From Chryseobacterium senegalense (lineage in GTDB: Bacteria > Bacteroidota > Bacteroidia > Flavobacteriales > Weeksellaceae), in the NCBI GenBank assembly GCA_001403755.1, contig CYUH01000011.1, positions 1-64,000 on the forward strand: a DNA stretch of 64,000 nucleotides, given 5' to 3'. Positions 1 to 6,779 of the stretch are shown here, in pieces. Within the stretch, counting starts at the first letter, position 1, and each line of letters begins with the position of its first letter. The position numbers and the translations under genes are program-made. The notes beneath the pieces were generated by a model. It was not told where the DNA came from. It did no database searches and was given only the letters and a program-made list of their open reading frames with translations.

Positions 1-72
1 AATGCTACAAAAAACGTCAACAAATTCAAAATCCGAAAATAATTTACTAAATTTGACTTAAATAATTTTACA

Positions 73-312
73 ATGGATTTAGAAACTAGAAAATTAAATT
101 TAATCACATATCTTGCACAATTGCAGGACGAAAGTTTTTTTGAAAAAATTGAAAATTATATTTTACGAAAATTTGAGAAAGAAGACCATTCTGAATTTCG
201 ACCATTTACTGCTGAAGAGCTAATAAATAGAATTGAAAAGTCTGAACAAGATTTTAAAAACGGGAAATTTAAATCACAAGAAGATTTAGAAAAAATATCA
301 GCAAATTGGTAA
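73..312 (+). CDS. Antitoxin-like protein of a RelE/ParE module
   Basis: This is a small acidic protein of 79 residues that reads as mostly helical and has no membrane segment. I recognise no named domain in it. The call rests on position: it ends one base before a RelE/ParE-like toxin gene on the same strand, which is the usual antitoxin-first order of type II toxin-antitoxin operons. The C-terminal half (about residues 45-75) is rich in Glu and Lys and would be the toxin-wrapping part. The cognate role is inferred from context only. Confidence 0.6.
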   Translation: MDLETRKLNLITYLAQLQDESFFEKIENYILRKFEKEDHSEFRPFTAEELINRIEKSEQDFKNGKFKSQEDLEKISANW

Positions 313-313
313 T

Positions 314-631
314 ATGAAAATTATTTGGACTGATTTTGCAATAGACAATCTTAAAGATATTTTTGATTATTATTCCAGTAAAGTTAGTAAAAAAGTTGCT
401 CACAAAATTCGAAAACAAATTTTAGAATCAACAAAACGATTAATAAATAACCCAGAATCTGGTCAAGTCGAATTAAATCTTGAAAAACTAAATCAAAATC
501 ACAGATATATTCTTTGTGGAAACTATAAAGTAATTTACAAAGTTGAAAATAAAGAAATAATCATTAACGACATTTTTGATGGAAGGCAAAATCCTATAAA
601 AATGAATGATGATAAAAGGAAATTAAAATAA
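314..631 (+). CDS. RelE/ParE family toxin
   Basis: This 105-residue basic protein has the shape of the RelE/ParE plasmid-stabilisation superfamily. An N-terminal strand and helix (IIWTDFAIDNLKDIFDYY) lead into basic helices, and the C-terminal sheet contains YKVIYKVENKEIIINDIFDGR, the usual position of the core strands and catalytic or contact residues. It would act in the cytoplasm as an mRNA interferase (RelE) or gyrase poison (ParE); the sequence alone does not decide which. It sits 1 nt after the antitoxin-like gene, so the pair is translationally coupled. An IS110 element lies just downstream. Confidence 0.75.
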   Translation: MKIIWTDFAIDNLKDIFDYYSSKVSKKVAHKIRKQILESTKRLINNPESGQVELNLEKLNQNHRYILCGNYKVIYKVENKEIIINDIFDGRQNPIKMNDDKRKLK

Positions 632-684
632 AAGCACTTCTGCTAACATATTCTATGACAAAAAGCAAACAAAAAGTGATAAAA

Positions 685-1686
685 TTACGCTGCAAATTTA
701 TGCAGATTCACAAAGCTTGTTTCTCGCGCAATAACTGCAAAAATTCTGTACACGATTTTGCATTTAATATTGTTTAAAACAAGCATGCTGTGTTTTCCTT
801 CCGCCTTTTTACGCGTGTAATAGTTTTTCAGTTCCGCATCGTATTTAATCGCGGTGAGGGATGCCATATGCAGTAGCGATTTCATCTTTTTATCCGCCAG
901 ATGGCTGACCCTGGTTTTCCCCTTGACGCTCGTTCCGGAACTGTGTTCAAAGGGCGCTACTCCTGAATAATACGCAAATTTCCGCCCGTTTGCAAATGCC
1001 GTAAACCCTTTGGTTATAATCAAAAGATAGACAGAGGTAAGCTCGCCAATTCCCGGAATGCTTTTTAAAAGTTGCTGTTGTTTGTAAAGAATTTCATTTT
1101 CCCGGACCAGAATTTTAATTCTGTCATCAAGCATGGCAAGTTGCTTTTTGAGCTGTTTCACAGTTTGCCGGTTGATGGCTTTTACGCTGGCAAAAACTTC
1201 TTTACTCAGGAACATTTCGTTTTCCATTGTTCTTTCGAACGATTTTATGGCGGCAATGGTTTTTTCGCGTTCGGCAAACACGATTTTGAGTTGCTGCAGG
1301 CTCAGTTCCGGAAGCGCAGAAAGTGCAATTTTATCAGTGTTTCGCCTGGCGTAATTTGCAATCTTTTTGGCGTCTACTTTGTCGCTTTTGCCGCGCGTAA
1401 TTCCGAGCGAGCGTTTGATTTCCAGCGCAGGAACCTGCGCGCAATCAAGTTTGTTTTCACTTAAAACCAAGGCGAGCAGCGAGGAATAGATGCCGGTATT
1501 CTCGAAAACGAAAAGGGTCTCATTCATCTGGCAGCCGGCTTTTTTCAATGTTTTTAAAAACTTATCCACCGATTTTTGCGTATTCAGTATCTGGCCCTGT
1601 TCGGGCTGTGGGTTCGGGGTAATCATGCAGTAATCCAGCGTTAATTTTGCTACATCGATTCCGATGAAATTTGTGTAATTTTTCAT
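685..1686 (-). CDS. IS110 family transposase (bridge-RNA type recombinase)
   Basis: This 333-residue protein matches the IS110 DEDD recombinase layout. The N-terminal RuvC-like domain starts with IGIDVAK (Asp about residue 11), followed by FVFENTGIY (Glu) and KSDKVDAKKIA (two Asp near residue 100). The C-terminal Tnp_20 domain has the helix-hairpin signature IPGIGELTSVYLL and the conserved Ser region PFEHSSGTSVKGK. Length is typical of the family (about 320-340) and the frame looks intact. About 170 nt of structured non-coding DNA lies upstream and only a short stretch downstream, as in the IS110 group proper, where the guide (bridge) RNA is encoded 5' to the transposase. Confidence 0.92.
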   Translation of the reverse strand: MKNYTNFIGIDVAKLTLDYCMITPNPQPEQGQILNTQKSVDKFLKTLKKAGCQMNETLFVFENTGIYSSLLALVLSENKLDCAQVPALEIKRSLGITRGKSDKVDAKKIANYARRNTDKIALSALPELSLQQLKIVFAEREKTIAAIKSFERTMENEMFLSKEVFASVKAINRQTVKQLKKQLAMLDDRIKILVRENEILYKQQQLLKSIPGIGELTSVYLLIITKGFTAFANGRKFAYYSGVAPFEHSSGTSVKGKTRVSHLADKKMKSLLHMASLTAIKYDAELKNYYTRKKAEGKHSMLVLNNIKCKIVYRIFAVIARETSFVNLHKFAA

Positions 1687-1699
1687 AATTTAGTGGTGT

Positions 1700-1860
1700 T
1701 AAATTAATGTTGAATTGCTTTAAAATCTTTATTAGATCTGGGTAATCTGGTATTCTATCTAAAGCTTTTTCAACCTTTTAAAACAAGGCAGAGGACTGAT
1801 ATGTTAGATGAGGCTTTTAATCTCTAAGGGTATTGTTAGTTCACCTCTGTCTTGTTTATT
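1700..1860 (-). ncRNA. Candidate IS110 bridge RNA in the transposase 5' non-coding end
   Basis: Two consecutive stem-loops lie upstream of the transposase. The distal one pairs 1781-1794 with 1844-1857: 14 bp with one G.U-type mismatch, enclosing a 49-nt loop. The proximal one pairs 1709-1714 (GTTGAA) with 1769-1774 (TTCAAC) and 1717-1721 (GCTTT) with 1761-1765 (AAAGC), enclosing a 39-nt loop. Two large-loop hairpins in tandem match the target-binding and donor-binding loop arrangement reported for IS621 and other IS110 elements. Exact RNA ends, loop identity and guide bases cannot be assigned here. Confidence 0.6.
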
Positions 1861-1970
1861 TTAAAGGTATTAATTTTATGGATGTAAAGTAAAGATCGCA
1901 TTGCCGAAAGAGCGGTTCTGAAGGAATTCTTTGAACGTTTTGTGAAAATAGTTGCAAAAAAAAAATTCTT

Positions 1971-2015
1971 TTGTTTGTTAATTTATTTATTGTAATATTG
2001 TAATATTGCAATATA
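1971..2015 (+). promoter_or_regulatory. ars operon promoter and ArsR-type operator
   Basis: TTG at 1971-1973, a 19-nt spacer and TAATATTG at 1993-2000 fit the Bacteroidota -33/-7 promoter with one mismatch. The -7 region is embedded in repeated TAATATTG units and ends in the perfect 12-nt palindrome ATATTGCAATAT (2003-2014). Such AT-rich dyads over the promoter are typical ArsR/SmtB operators and imply autorepression relieved by As(III). Confidence 0.6.
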
Positions 2016-2026
2016 GAAATAAAGAA

Positions 2027-2365
2027 ATGGAAGCAGAACAAACAAAACCAAAAGATTTTACAGACAGCCAACACGAAATTGCTCACATTATAAAAGCATT
2101 GGGACATCCTGCCCGAGTGGCTATCATAGAATATTTATTATCAGTTGACACTTGTATCTGTGGAGATATTGTTGATGTACTTCCTTTAGCACAGCCAACT
2201 GTTTCAAGGCATTTAAAAGAACTTAAAAATGCAAAACTAATTAAGGGAACCATTGAAGGTAACACGATTTGCTATTGCATTGACGAAAATACTATTGAAG
2301 AACTGCAAAAATATTTTACAAATATTTCGGCAAAACTTTCCCTGAAAAACAAAAATTGTTGCTAA
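2027..2365 (+). CDS. arsR: ArsR/SmtB family arsenic-responsive repressor
   Basis: This is a winged-helix metalloregulator of 112 residues from the ATG at 2027. A TTG start at 2006 is possible but falls inside the operator. Features are the N-terminal helix IIKALGHPARVAIIEYLL, the sensing segment DTCICGDIV with a CxC pair in the metal-binding helix (the ArsR As(III) site), and the recognition helix LAQPTVSRHLKELKNAKLI. It ends in NKNCC, offering further thiols. It leads an operon with a DUF6428 gene, acr3 and arsC. Confidence 0.9.
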   Translation: MEAEQTKPKDFTDSQHEIAHIIKALGHPARVAIIEYLLSVDTCICGDIVDVLPLAQPTVSRHLKELKNAKLIKGTIEGNTICYCIDENTIEELQKYFTNISAKLSLKNKNCC

Positions 2366-2381
2366 CATAAAATAATACAAA

Positions 2382-2855
2382 ATGAAATTATCACAAGTAA
2401 AAGCACTCTTACCAACTTTAGAAAATGTAACATTCAAATTGGAAAACGGCTCTTTCGTTCCAGAACATTTTCACGTAACCGAAGTCGGAATGGTTACAAA
2501 AAACTTCATTGATTGTGGTGGAGTAATTCGCACAGGAAAAACGGTAAATTTTCAGCTATGGAATGCCGATGATTATGAACATTGTTTAAAACCTGCTAAA
2601 CTTTTAAAAATCATTAAACTTTCCGAAGAAAAATTGGGCATTGAAGATGCAGAAATTGAAGTGGAATATCAAAGTGAAACCATAGGAAAATACGGCTTGG
2701 CATTTGACGGAATAAATTTCATTTTGCAAAACAAAACAACTGCTTGTTTAGCACAAGATGCGTGTGGAATTCCGTCCGAGAAAGCAAAGAAGAATTTAAA
2801 CGAATTGTCTGTAAATCAAAATGCTTCTTGCACACCAGGCGGTGGATGTTGTTAA
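2382..2855 (+). CDS. DUF6428 family protein of the ars operon
   Basis: This 157-residue soluble protein belongs to the DUF6428 family, which is commonly found between arsR and acr3 in Bacteroidota ars operons. The body contains [11 protein letters not shown] and DCGG near residues 28-50, giving clustered His and Cys. The C-terminus ends in a thiol-rich tail ([10 protein letters not shown]) that could bind As(III) or another soft metal. No catalytic activity is known to me. It starts 16 nt after arsR and ends 10 nt before the chosen acr3 start, so it is cotranscribed. The arsenic-related role is inferred from context and cysteines. Confidence 0.75.
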   Translation: MKLSQVKALLPTLENVTFKLENGSFVPEHFHVTEVGMVTKNFIDCGGVIRTGKTVNFQLWNADDYEHCLKPAKLLKIIKLSEEKLGIEDAEIEVEYQSETIGKYGLAFDGINFILQNKTTACLAQDACGIPSEKAKKNLNELSVNQNASCTPGGGCC

Positions 2856-2865
2856 ATATAAGCTT

Positions 2866-3657
2866 ATGCAACCAAAACTAAAATTTCTCGACCGTTATTT
2901 AACGCTTTGGATTTTCCTTGCAATGCTTATTGGCGTTGGTTTAGGCTATTTTTTTCCAAACTTTTCAAACGTTACGAATTCCCTTTCTGTTGGCACAACT
3001 AATATACCCTTAGCTTTCGGATTGATATTGATGATGTATCCACCTTTGGCAAAAGTGGATTACAGCTTGTTACCTAAAGCTCTAAAAGATAAAAAAGTAA
3101 TTGCAATTTCCTTAATATTGAATTGGGTTATAGGTACCGTTTTGATGTTTGGTTTAGCCGTTCTGTTTTTACGAAACGAACCCGAATATATGTCGGGATT
3201 AATTTTAATCGGTTTGGCAAGGTGCATCGCAATGGTTATTGTGTGGAGCGATTTGGCAAAAGCAAACAGAGAATACACGGCATTATTAGTTGCCCTAAAC
3301 AGTATTTTTCAGATATTGACGTATAGTTTTTTCGTGTGGCTTTTCATCAACATATTGCCCAATAAATTAGGAATTGCCAATTTTAATGTAAGCGTTTCGA
3401 TGAAAGACGTAACGGAAAGCGTCTTGATATACTTGGGTATTCCTTTTTTTGCAGGTTTCGTGAGCCGTTACGCATTGGTAAAATCAAAAGGCATAGAATG
3501 GTATAACAGAACATTCGTACCCAAAATATCACCCATTACATTGTATGCTTTATTGTTTACCATTGTGCTGATGTTCAGTTTGAAAGGCGACAAGATATTG
3601 GAGTTGCCAATAGATGTGATAAAGATAGCAATACCGCTAATCATATATTTTGACTAA
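2866..3657 (+). CDS. acr3: ACR3 arsenite efflux transporter, N-terminal part (frameshifted)
   Basis: This is an inner-membrane As(III) exporter of the ACR3 (BASS superfamily) type. I chose the ATG at 2866 because an upstream in-frame ATG (2821) lies inside the preceding gene. The protein opens [20 protein letters not shown], and the conserved ACR3 motif [15 protein letters not shown] carries the essential Cys (residue 120). It stops at TAA 3655-3657 after about eight membrane helices, in the middle of a predicted helix. The remaining helices, including the conserved Glu, continue in another frame from 3657. A single 1-nt loss near 3650 explains this. Function depends on whether the lesion is real. 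Confidence 0.8.
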   Translation: MQPKLKFLDRYLTLWIFLAMLIGVGLGYFFPNFSNVTNSLSVGTTNIPLAFGLILMMYPPLAKVDYSLLPKALKDKKVIAISLILNWVIGTVLMFGLAVLFLRNEPEYMSGLILIGLARCIAMVIVWSDLAKANREYTALLVALNSIFQILTYSFFVWLFINILPNKLGIANFNVSVSMKDVTESVLIYLGIPFFAGFVSRYALVKSKGIEWYNRTFVPKISPITLYALLFTIVLMFSLKGDKILELPIDVIKIAIPLIIYFD

Positions 3658-3899
3658 TGTTTTTCGTGAGTTTTTTCATCGCTAAATTTCTAAAAGTCCC
3701 TTACGACAAAAACGCATCTATTGCATTTACAGCTACTGGCAACAACTTTGAATTGGCGATTGCCGTCGCCATTTCGGTATTTGGTATTCATTCGCCTCAA
3801 GCGTTTGCGGGTGTAATCGGACCTTTGGTTGAAGTTCCCGTGTTGATTTTATTGGTGAGAGTAAGTCTATTTTTAAAACAAAAATATTATAAACAATGA
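3657..3899 (+). CDS. acr3: ACR3 arsenite efflux transporter, C-terminal part
   Basis: These 80 codons continue the transporter after the frameshift, starting at an ATG that overlaps the preceding stop codon (TAATG). They carry the last two membrane segments, the ACR3 motif [17 protein letters not shown], and the conserved [10 protein letters not shown] segment whose Glu is needed for transport in studied ACR3 proteins. Added to the 5' part, the total is about 344 residues, a normal full-length ACR3, so no other part is missing. It overlaps the arsC start by 4 nt. TAATG could allow reinitiation and a split protein, but a decayed gene or sequencing error is more likely. Confidence 0.7.
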   Translation: MFFVSFFIAKFLKVPYDKNASIAFTATGNNFELAIAVAISVFGIHSPQAFAGVIGPLVEVPVLILLVRVSLFLKQKYYKQ

Positions 3900-4312
3900 G
3901 CAAAAAAATTTTAGTGCTTTGCACAGGTAACAGTTGTAGAAGTCAGATAGCTGAAGGTTATTTACGACATTTTGCGAATGGAAATACAGAAGTTTACAGT
4001 GCAGGTGTCGAAACACACGGAGTAAACCCTAAAGCCATTGCAATAATGCAAGAAGACGGAATTGATATTTCAAAACATACATCAAACAATATTGATGAAT
4101 ATTACGACATTGATTTTGATTTTGTAATTACAGTTTGCGACAATGCCAAAGAACGTTGTCCGTTTTTTCCATATAAAGCAAAGAAATTTCATCATAACTT
4201 TCCTGACCCTGCAAAAGCAACAGGAACAGAAGAAGAAATAAACGAACAGTTCAGAGAAGTCAGACAGCAGATCAAGGAGTATTGCAGACAATTTGTAGCG
4301 GACAACTTATAA
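3896..4312 (+). CDS. arsC: Thioredoxin-coupled arsenate reductase
   Basis: This 138-residue reductase has the low-molecular-weight tyrosine phosphatase fold and converts arsenate to arsenite for export. The P-loop is CTGNSCRS (Cys9 nucleophile, Arg15). The two further redox cysteines are Cys81 and Cys88 in VCDNAKERC. This spacing is the same as Cys10/Cys82/Cys89 of the pI258-type ArsC that is recycled by thioredoxin. The catalytic Asp is in FPDPA. It is the last gene of the ars operon and overlaps the acr3 3' part by 4 nt. Confidence 0.92.
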   Translation: MSKKILVLCTGNSCRSQIAEGYLRHFANGNTEVYSAGVETHGVNPKAIAIMQEDGIDISKHTSNNIDEYYDIDFDFVITVCDNAKERCPFFPYKAKKFHHNFPDPAKATGTEEEINEQFREVRQQIKEYCRQFVADNL

Positions 4313-4368
4313 TCCGACAGAAACAAGGGCGCCAGCTAACAGCGGTTTGTCGTAATGGCGGTTTAAAG

Positions 4369-4426
4369 GAAATATAAAAAGTTTGGGGTTTTTATTCGCA
4401 ACAACTTTTTATATTTCATTTTTTCT
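4369..4426 (+). terminator. 15-bp perfect inverted repeat, probable ars operon terminator
   Basis: GAAATATAAAAAGTT (4369-4383) is exactly complementary to AACTTTTTATATTTC (4403-4417), with a 19-nt loop and a following T-rich run. The stem is long but AT-rich. Its position 57 nt after arsC suggests termination; a mobile-element terminus is an alternative. Confidence 0.5.
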
Positions 4427-4475
4427 TATCTAATTAAATATCAAAAAGCTGTTGCTCAAGCTAGTGCGAAATTGA

Positions 4476-4787
4476 AAGTTTAGTTCACGGCTGAAAATAG
4501 CATTAAGAAACACGGTCAATTCAATCGGCAACCTAAAGGAAGGGTCGCTGGCAGAGTTCTTTAAAAGATTAAGCTACAAAAAGGGTAAGGCACCTGCTTT
4601 TTCTGCACCCGCCCGAAAGCTCGCCGTTGTTATCAGGAAGATGCTCGTTAAAGAACAAGGGTACAATCCACTTTCACAAAACCTTTTTCTGGACGAGAAA
4701 ACAATAATAGCACCACCCAAAAGAATACAAAAACAAATCCCTAAATTTGGACTGACTCACAAGGATAATGAATTCAAAACATTTTGA
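4476..4787 (+). pseudogene. IS110-type transposase, C-terminal remnant
   Basis: A frame opens after a stop at 4473-4475 and runs about 103 codons to TGA 4785-4787 with no start codon. The translation contains SRLKIALRNTV, LAEFFKRLSYKKGKA, ARKLAVVIRKML and a tail with LFLDEK and KQIPKFGL. This is the order of the C-terminal third of IS110/IS116/IS902 transposases (LRKAL, P-FYERL-KKGK, ARKLAVIIW-ML). It is not the same sequence as the intact element at 685-1686, so it is a second, older insertion that lost its 5' part. Confidence 0.6.
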
Positions 4788-4869
4788 TTAGTAATCGTAA
4801 AGCTTAAACTTAGTCAGAATGCGAGCGGCGACCAAGTCCAAATCAACAGCCTGAAACTTTGCAAATCCA

Positions 4870-5370
4870 TCAGTATTTTATCGACACAATTTCAAATTGC
4901 TTTTCCAATTTGCCCAATTTCAAGGTCACGCGATCGCCGACCTTTCTGTCCATAAAGATTTTCGCAATAGGAGAGGTAAACGCTATTTTTCCTTCTGCAA
5001 CATTGGCCTCATCTACGCCTACGATTTGATAGTGCTGGATTGTGGGATCGGAGTCAACTTTAAAAAATACTTCAGCACCGAACCTAACGATATCTTTTGG
5101 TTGTTTGGCAAGGTTAACAATTTTCGCAGACGAAATTCGATCGTGTAACAATTGCAATTTCGCATTGATTAAATTAACGGCAATGCGATTTTCATTCTCG
5201 TCCGAAATTACGGTATTGTCGCGCTCGTTAATCATTTGATCACGTTCGGCAATTAACTGACCGTATCCGAACTCGGTAACGAAGTTTACCGTACCGGGTG
5301 GTAAATCGGCACGAGGCGGAATCATCGGGAGTTTCTCCTGATCACCTTCTTTCACAAATCCTCTACTCAT
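4870..5370 (-). CDS. GreA/GreB family transcript cleavage-type factor
   Basis: This 166-residue protein has the GreA/GreB fold. An N-terminal coiled-coil-prone segment (about residues 35-80, LIAERDQMINERDN) is followed by the C-terminal FKBP-like domain with FGAEVFFKVDSDPTIQHYQIVG and ISPIAK-type core (TSPIAKIFMDRKVGD). Such proteins insert into the RNA polymerase secondary channel. The N-terminus carries an extra PMIPPRADLPPG stretch unlike canonical GreA, so it may be a paralogue rather than the housekeeping factor. It is monocistronic and unrelated to its neighbours. Confidence 0.85.
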   Translation of the reverse strand: MSRGFVKEGDQEKLPMIPPRADLPPGTVNFVTEFGYGQLIAERDQMINERDNTVISDENENRIAVNLINAKLQLLHDRISSAKIVNLAKQPKDIVRFGAEVFFKVDSDPTIQHYQIVGVDEANVAEGKIAFTSPIAKIFMDRKVGDRVTLKLGKLEKQFEIVSIKY

Positions 5371-5687
5371 ATATTCCTACATTTATTCCGTTACACTTAA
5401 AATTACTGATATGTTTTGAGTTCAAAAATTTTACCAAAAAACTTAAGAGTTAAAAGGCTATAAAGTTTGCAGATCTGTTCCGAAAAGCACGTAACTGCAA
5501 AGCACGCACTTCAAGCAACAGCCGGTAAGACGCAATTGCTTCATTGTCTGCAACGTAAATATACTTTTTTTAAGTACCTTTTCATTCTTCAGACGGAACT
5601 TTCTTTGACAAAAGCAAATGCGCAAAGTCCCAAACAATCACGATATATATTAAACCGCCTTTTGATATAAATGAACTTGACATGTTA
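5371..5687. other. Intergenic interval with no recognised gene
   Basis: I see no convincing gene. Positions 5446-5463 (TTAAGAGTTAAAAGGCTATA) resemble the AGGTTAAA repeat units found at 51365-51479, so this may be a small copy of the same AT-rich repeat. The remainder is AT-rich without clear signals. Confidence 0.3.
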
Positions 5688-6266
5688 TTAGAACAAAACT
5701 TTCAATAACTTAAATAGTAATGGTTTCTTAACAGACAGCGTCTTCATCTTTCTCGAAGATGATGATTTGATTGCCCAAGACCAAGCCATCCCGGCTGTTT
5801 TAGCTTTTGCCCAAAATTCACCTTGTCCATTATGTCCCAGTAAGTAAGCTTGTGGACTTACACCAAGACCGAATCTGACTTTTTTATAATTTCCTTTCTG
5901 GATATCGTTAAGATTAAGGTAAAAAACTCCGCCGGTTGCTTGCGCCTGATCTACAATGAAAGCTCCCTTATCAGGATTATTATAATTGTATTTGAATTCG
6001 TTTCCGCTTTCGTCTATCAAGACAATATTACTGATCACATATTTTAAAGTGGAAAACTGATGTTTCTGTCCATTACTGGAAGTTTGCGTTGTTTGATTCA
6101 GAACAATATTTCCAAGATTGTTGAAACCATTTTCAAATTTAATTTGGAGGTTTCCCGGAGTTGTGTCCTGCATATCGTCGTCGTCGCTGTTTCTACAAGA
6201 TGATACGGCTAATAAAGTGAATGCAATAAAGAATAATGATAAAAATTTGTAAATTTTCTTTTTTAA
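5688..6266 (-). pseudogene. MbnP-like lipoprotein gene, apparently decayed at both ends
   Basis: The readable part is of the MbnP-like family (metal/copper-associated periplasmic proteins): LQIKFENGFNN, YVISNIVLID, GGVFYLNLNDIQKGNYKKVRFGLGV and a GMAWSW motif. The only ATG (6171-6173) is internal. Upstream in frame lies an intact lipoprotein signal peptide (KKKIYKFLSLFFIAFTLL, lipobox VSSC) followed by RNSDDDD. The codon where ATG is expected (6264-6266) is TTA, and no ATG/GTG/TTG lies upstream in frame. After GMAWSWA the protein switches to a Lys/Ser-rich tail and stops, about 60 residues short of the usual length. Translation from 6173 would give a 161-residue protein without a signal peptide. 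Confidence 0.6.
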
Positions 6267-6356
6267 ATAATTTAAGTTTAATTGAATAATAAGAATAGTA
6301 GAATCCTTTGTTGAGCGATTTGCCCCACAAATAGGATGATTATCAAAAATAAAAAC

Positions 6357-6725
6357 TTAAATAATAGGAGGTCGGAAAATATGCTTGAGAAACAGATATG
6401 AATAATCTGTTTTATAAATAAAGAGTGAATTGGTGTAAAATTCTTTTGCTACTATTGAAATCTCAGAAATTTCTGTGGGAAGGTAAAAATCCAATGTTTT
6501 CTGAGTTGGAATTTTGGTTTTGGAAAATGGTGAAGAATCTTCCTGCGAAGCTTTTGCCAATTCCTTGGAAACATAGCATTTTCCTTTGCAATGAAGCTCT
6601 GGCTGAGTGGTGTTAACACAAAGTTCCGTAGAAATATAATCGTAATTTACGGCATAATCCAAAAGCGGAAACAGTGGTTTCAGCATCAAGTAAAATGCAA
6701 GTAACAGATTTAGAATATATTTCAT
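6357..6725 (-). CDS. Small exported/membrane Cys-rich protein (CxGKC type)
   Basis: This 122-residue protein has an N-terminal hydrophobic segment (residues 4-22) followed by NYDYISTELCVN, PELHCKGKCYVSKELAKA, then a polar region and the C-terminal motif IFRPPII. It is a paralogue of the gene at 8822-9193, which shares the same motifs in the same order. The C-x(9-10)-C-x-G-K-C spacing looks like a metal- or thiol-active site outside the cytoplasm. No name is known to me. It lies 54 nt downstream of the SOD gene on the same strand and is presumably cotranscribed. A copper link is inferred from the neighbours. Confidence 0.7.
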   Translation of the reverse strand: MKYILNLLLAFYLMLKPLFPLLDYAVNYDYISTELCVNTTQPELHCKGKCYVSKELAKASQEDSSPFSKTKIPTQKTLDFYLPTEISEISIVAKEFYTNSLFIYKTDYSYLFLKHIFRPPII

Positions 6726-6779
6726 TTTAGAAAATCTTTGTCAAAGTTTTGAGGCTTTGACAAAGATTAATTTTGTTTT

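Larger units (their letters stand above)
1687..2026. other. Non-coding interval: IS110 left end and arsR promoter region
   Basis: The interval contains the structured IS end (1700-1860) and the arsR promoter/operator (1971-2015). Between them, frame 1888-1959 on the plus strand reads as a coding-like fragment (SKDRIAERAVLKEFFERFV) preceded by a stop codon. It may be a remnant of a gene displaced by the insertion. The precise outer boundary of the IS is not visible. Confidence 0.45.
4313..4869. other. Interval with inverted repeat, repeat-like motif and transposase remnant
   Basis: A motif reading GCTAACAGCGGTTTG (4334-4348) followed by AATGGCGGTTTAA resembles a dispersed intergenic element I associate with flavobacterial genomes. 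A 15-bp perfect inverted repeat follows (4369-4383 with 4403-4417), then an IS110-type transposase remnant (4476-4787). From 4788 to 4869 I see nothing. The repeat-family assignment is from memory and uncertain. Confidence 0.4.

Noticed and set aside
1072..1464. Plus-strand frames opposite the IS110 transposase
   Set aside because: They are antisense shadows of an intact, strongly recognisable transposase and show no family features.
3655..3659. Programmed recoding at the acr3 TAATG junction
   Set aside because: No slippery heptamer or stimulatory structure is evident nearby, and ACR3 genes are normally uninterrupted, so a mutation or sequencing error is simpler.
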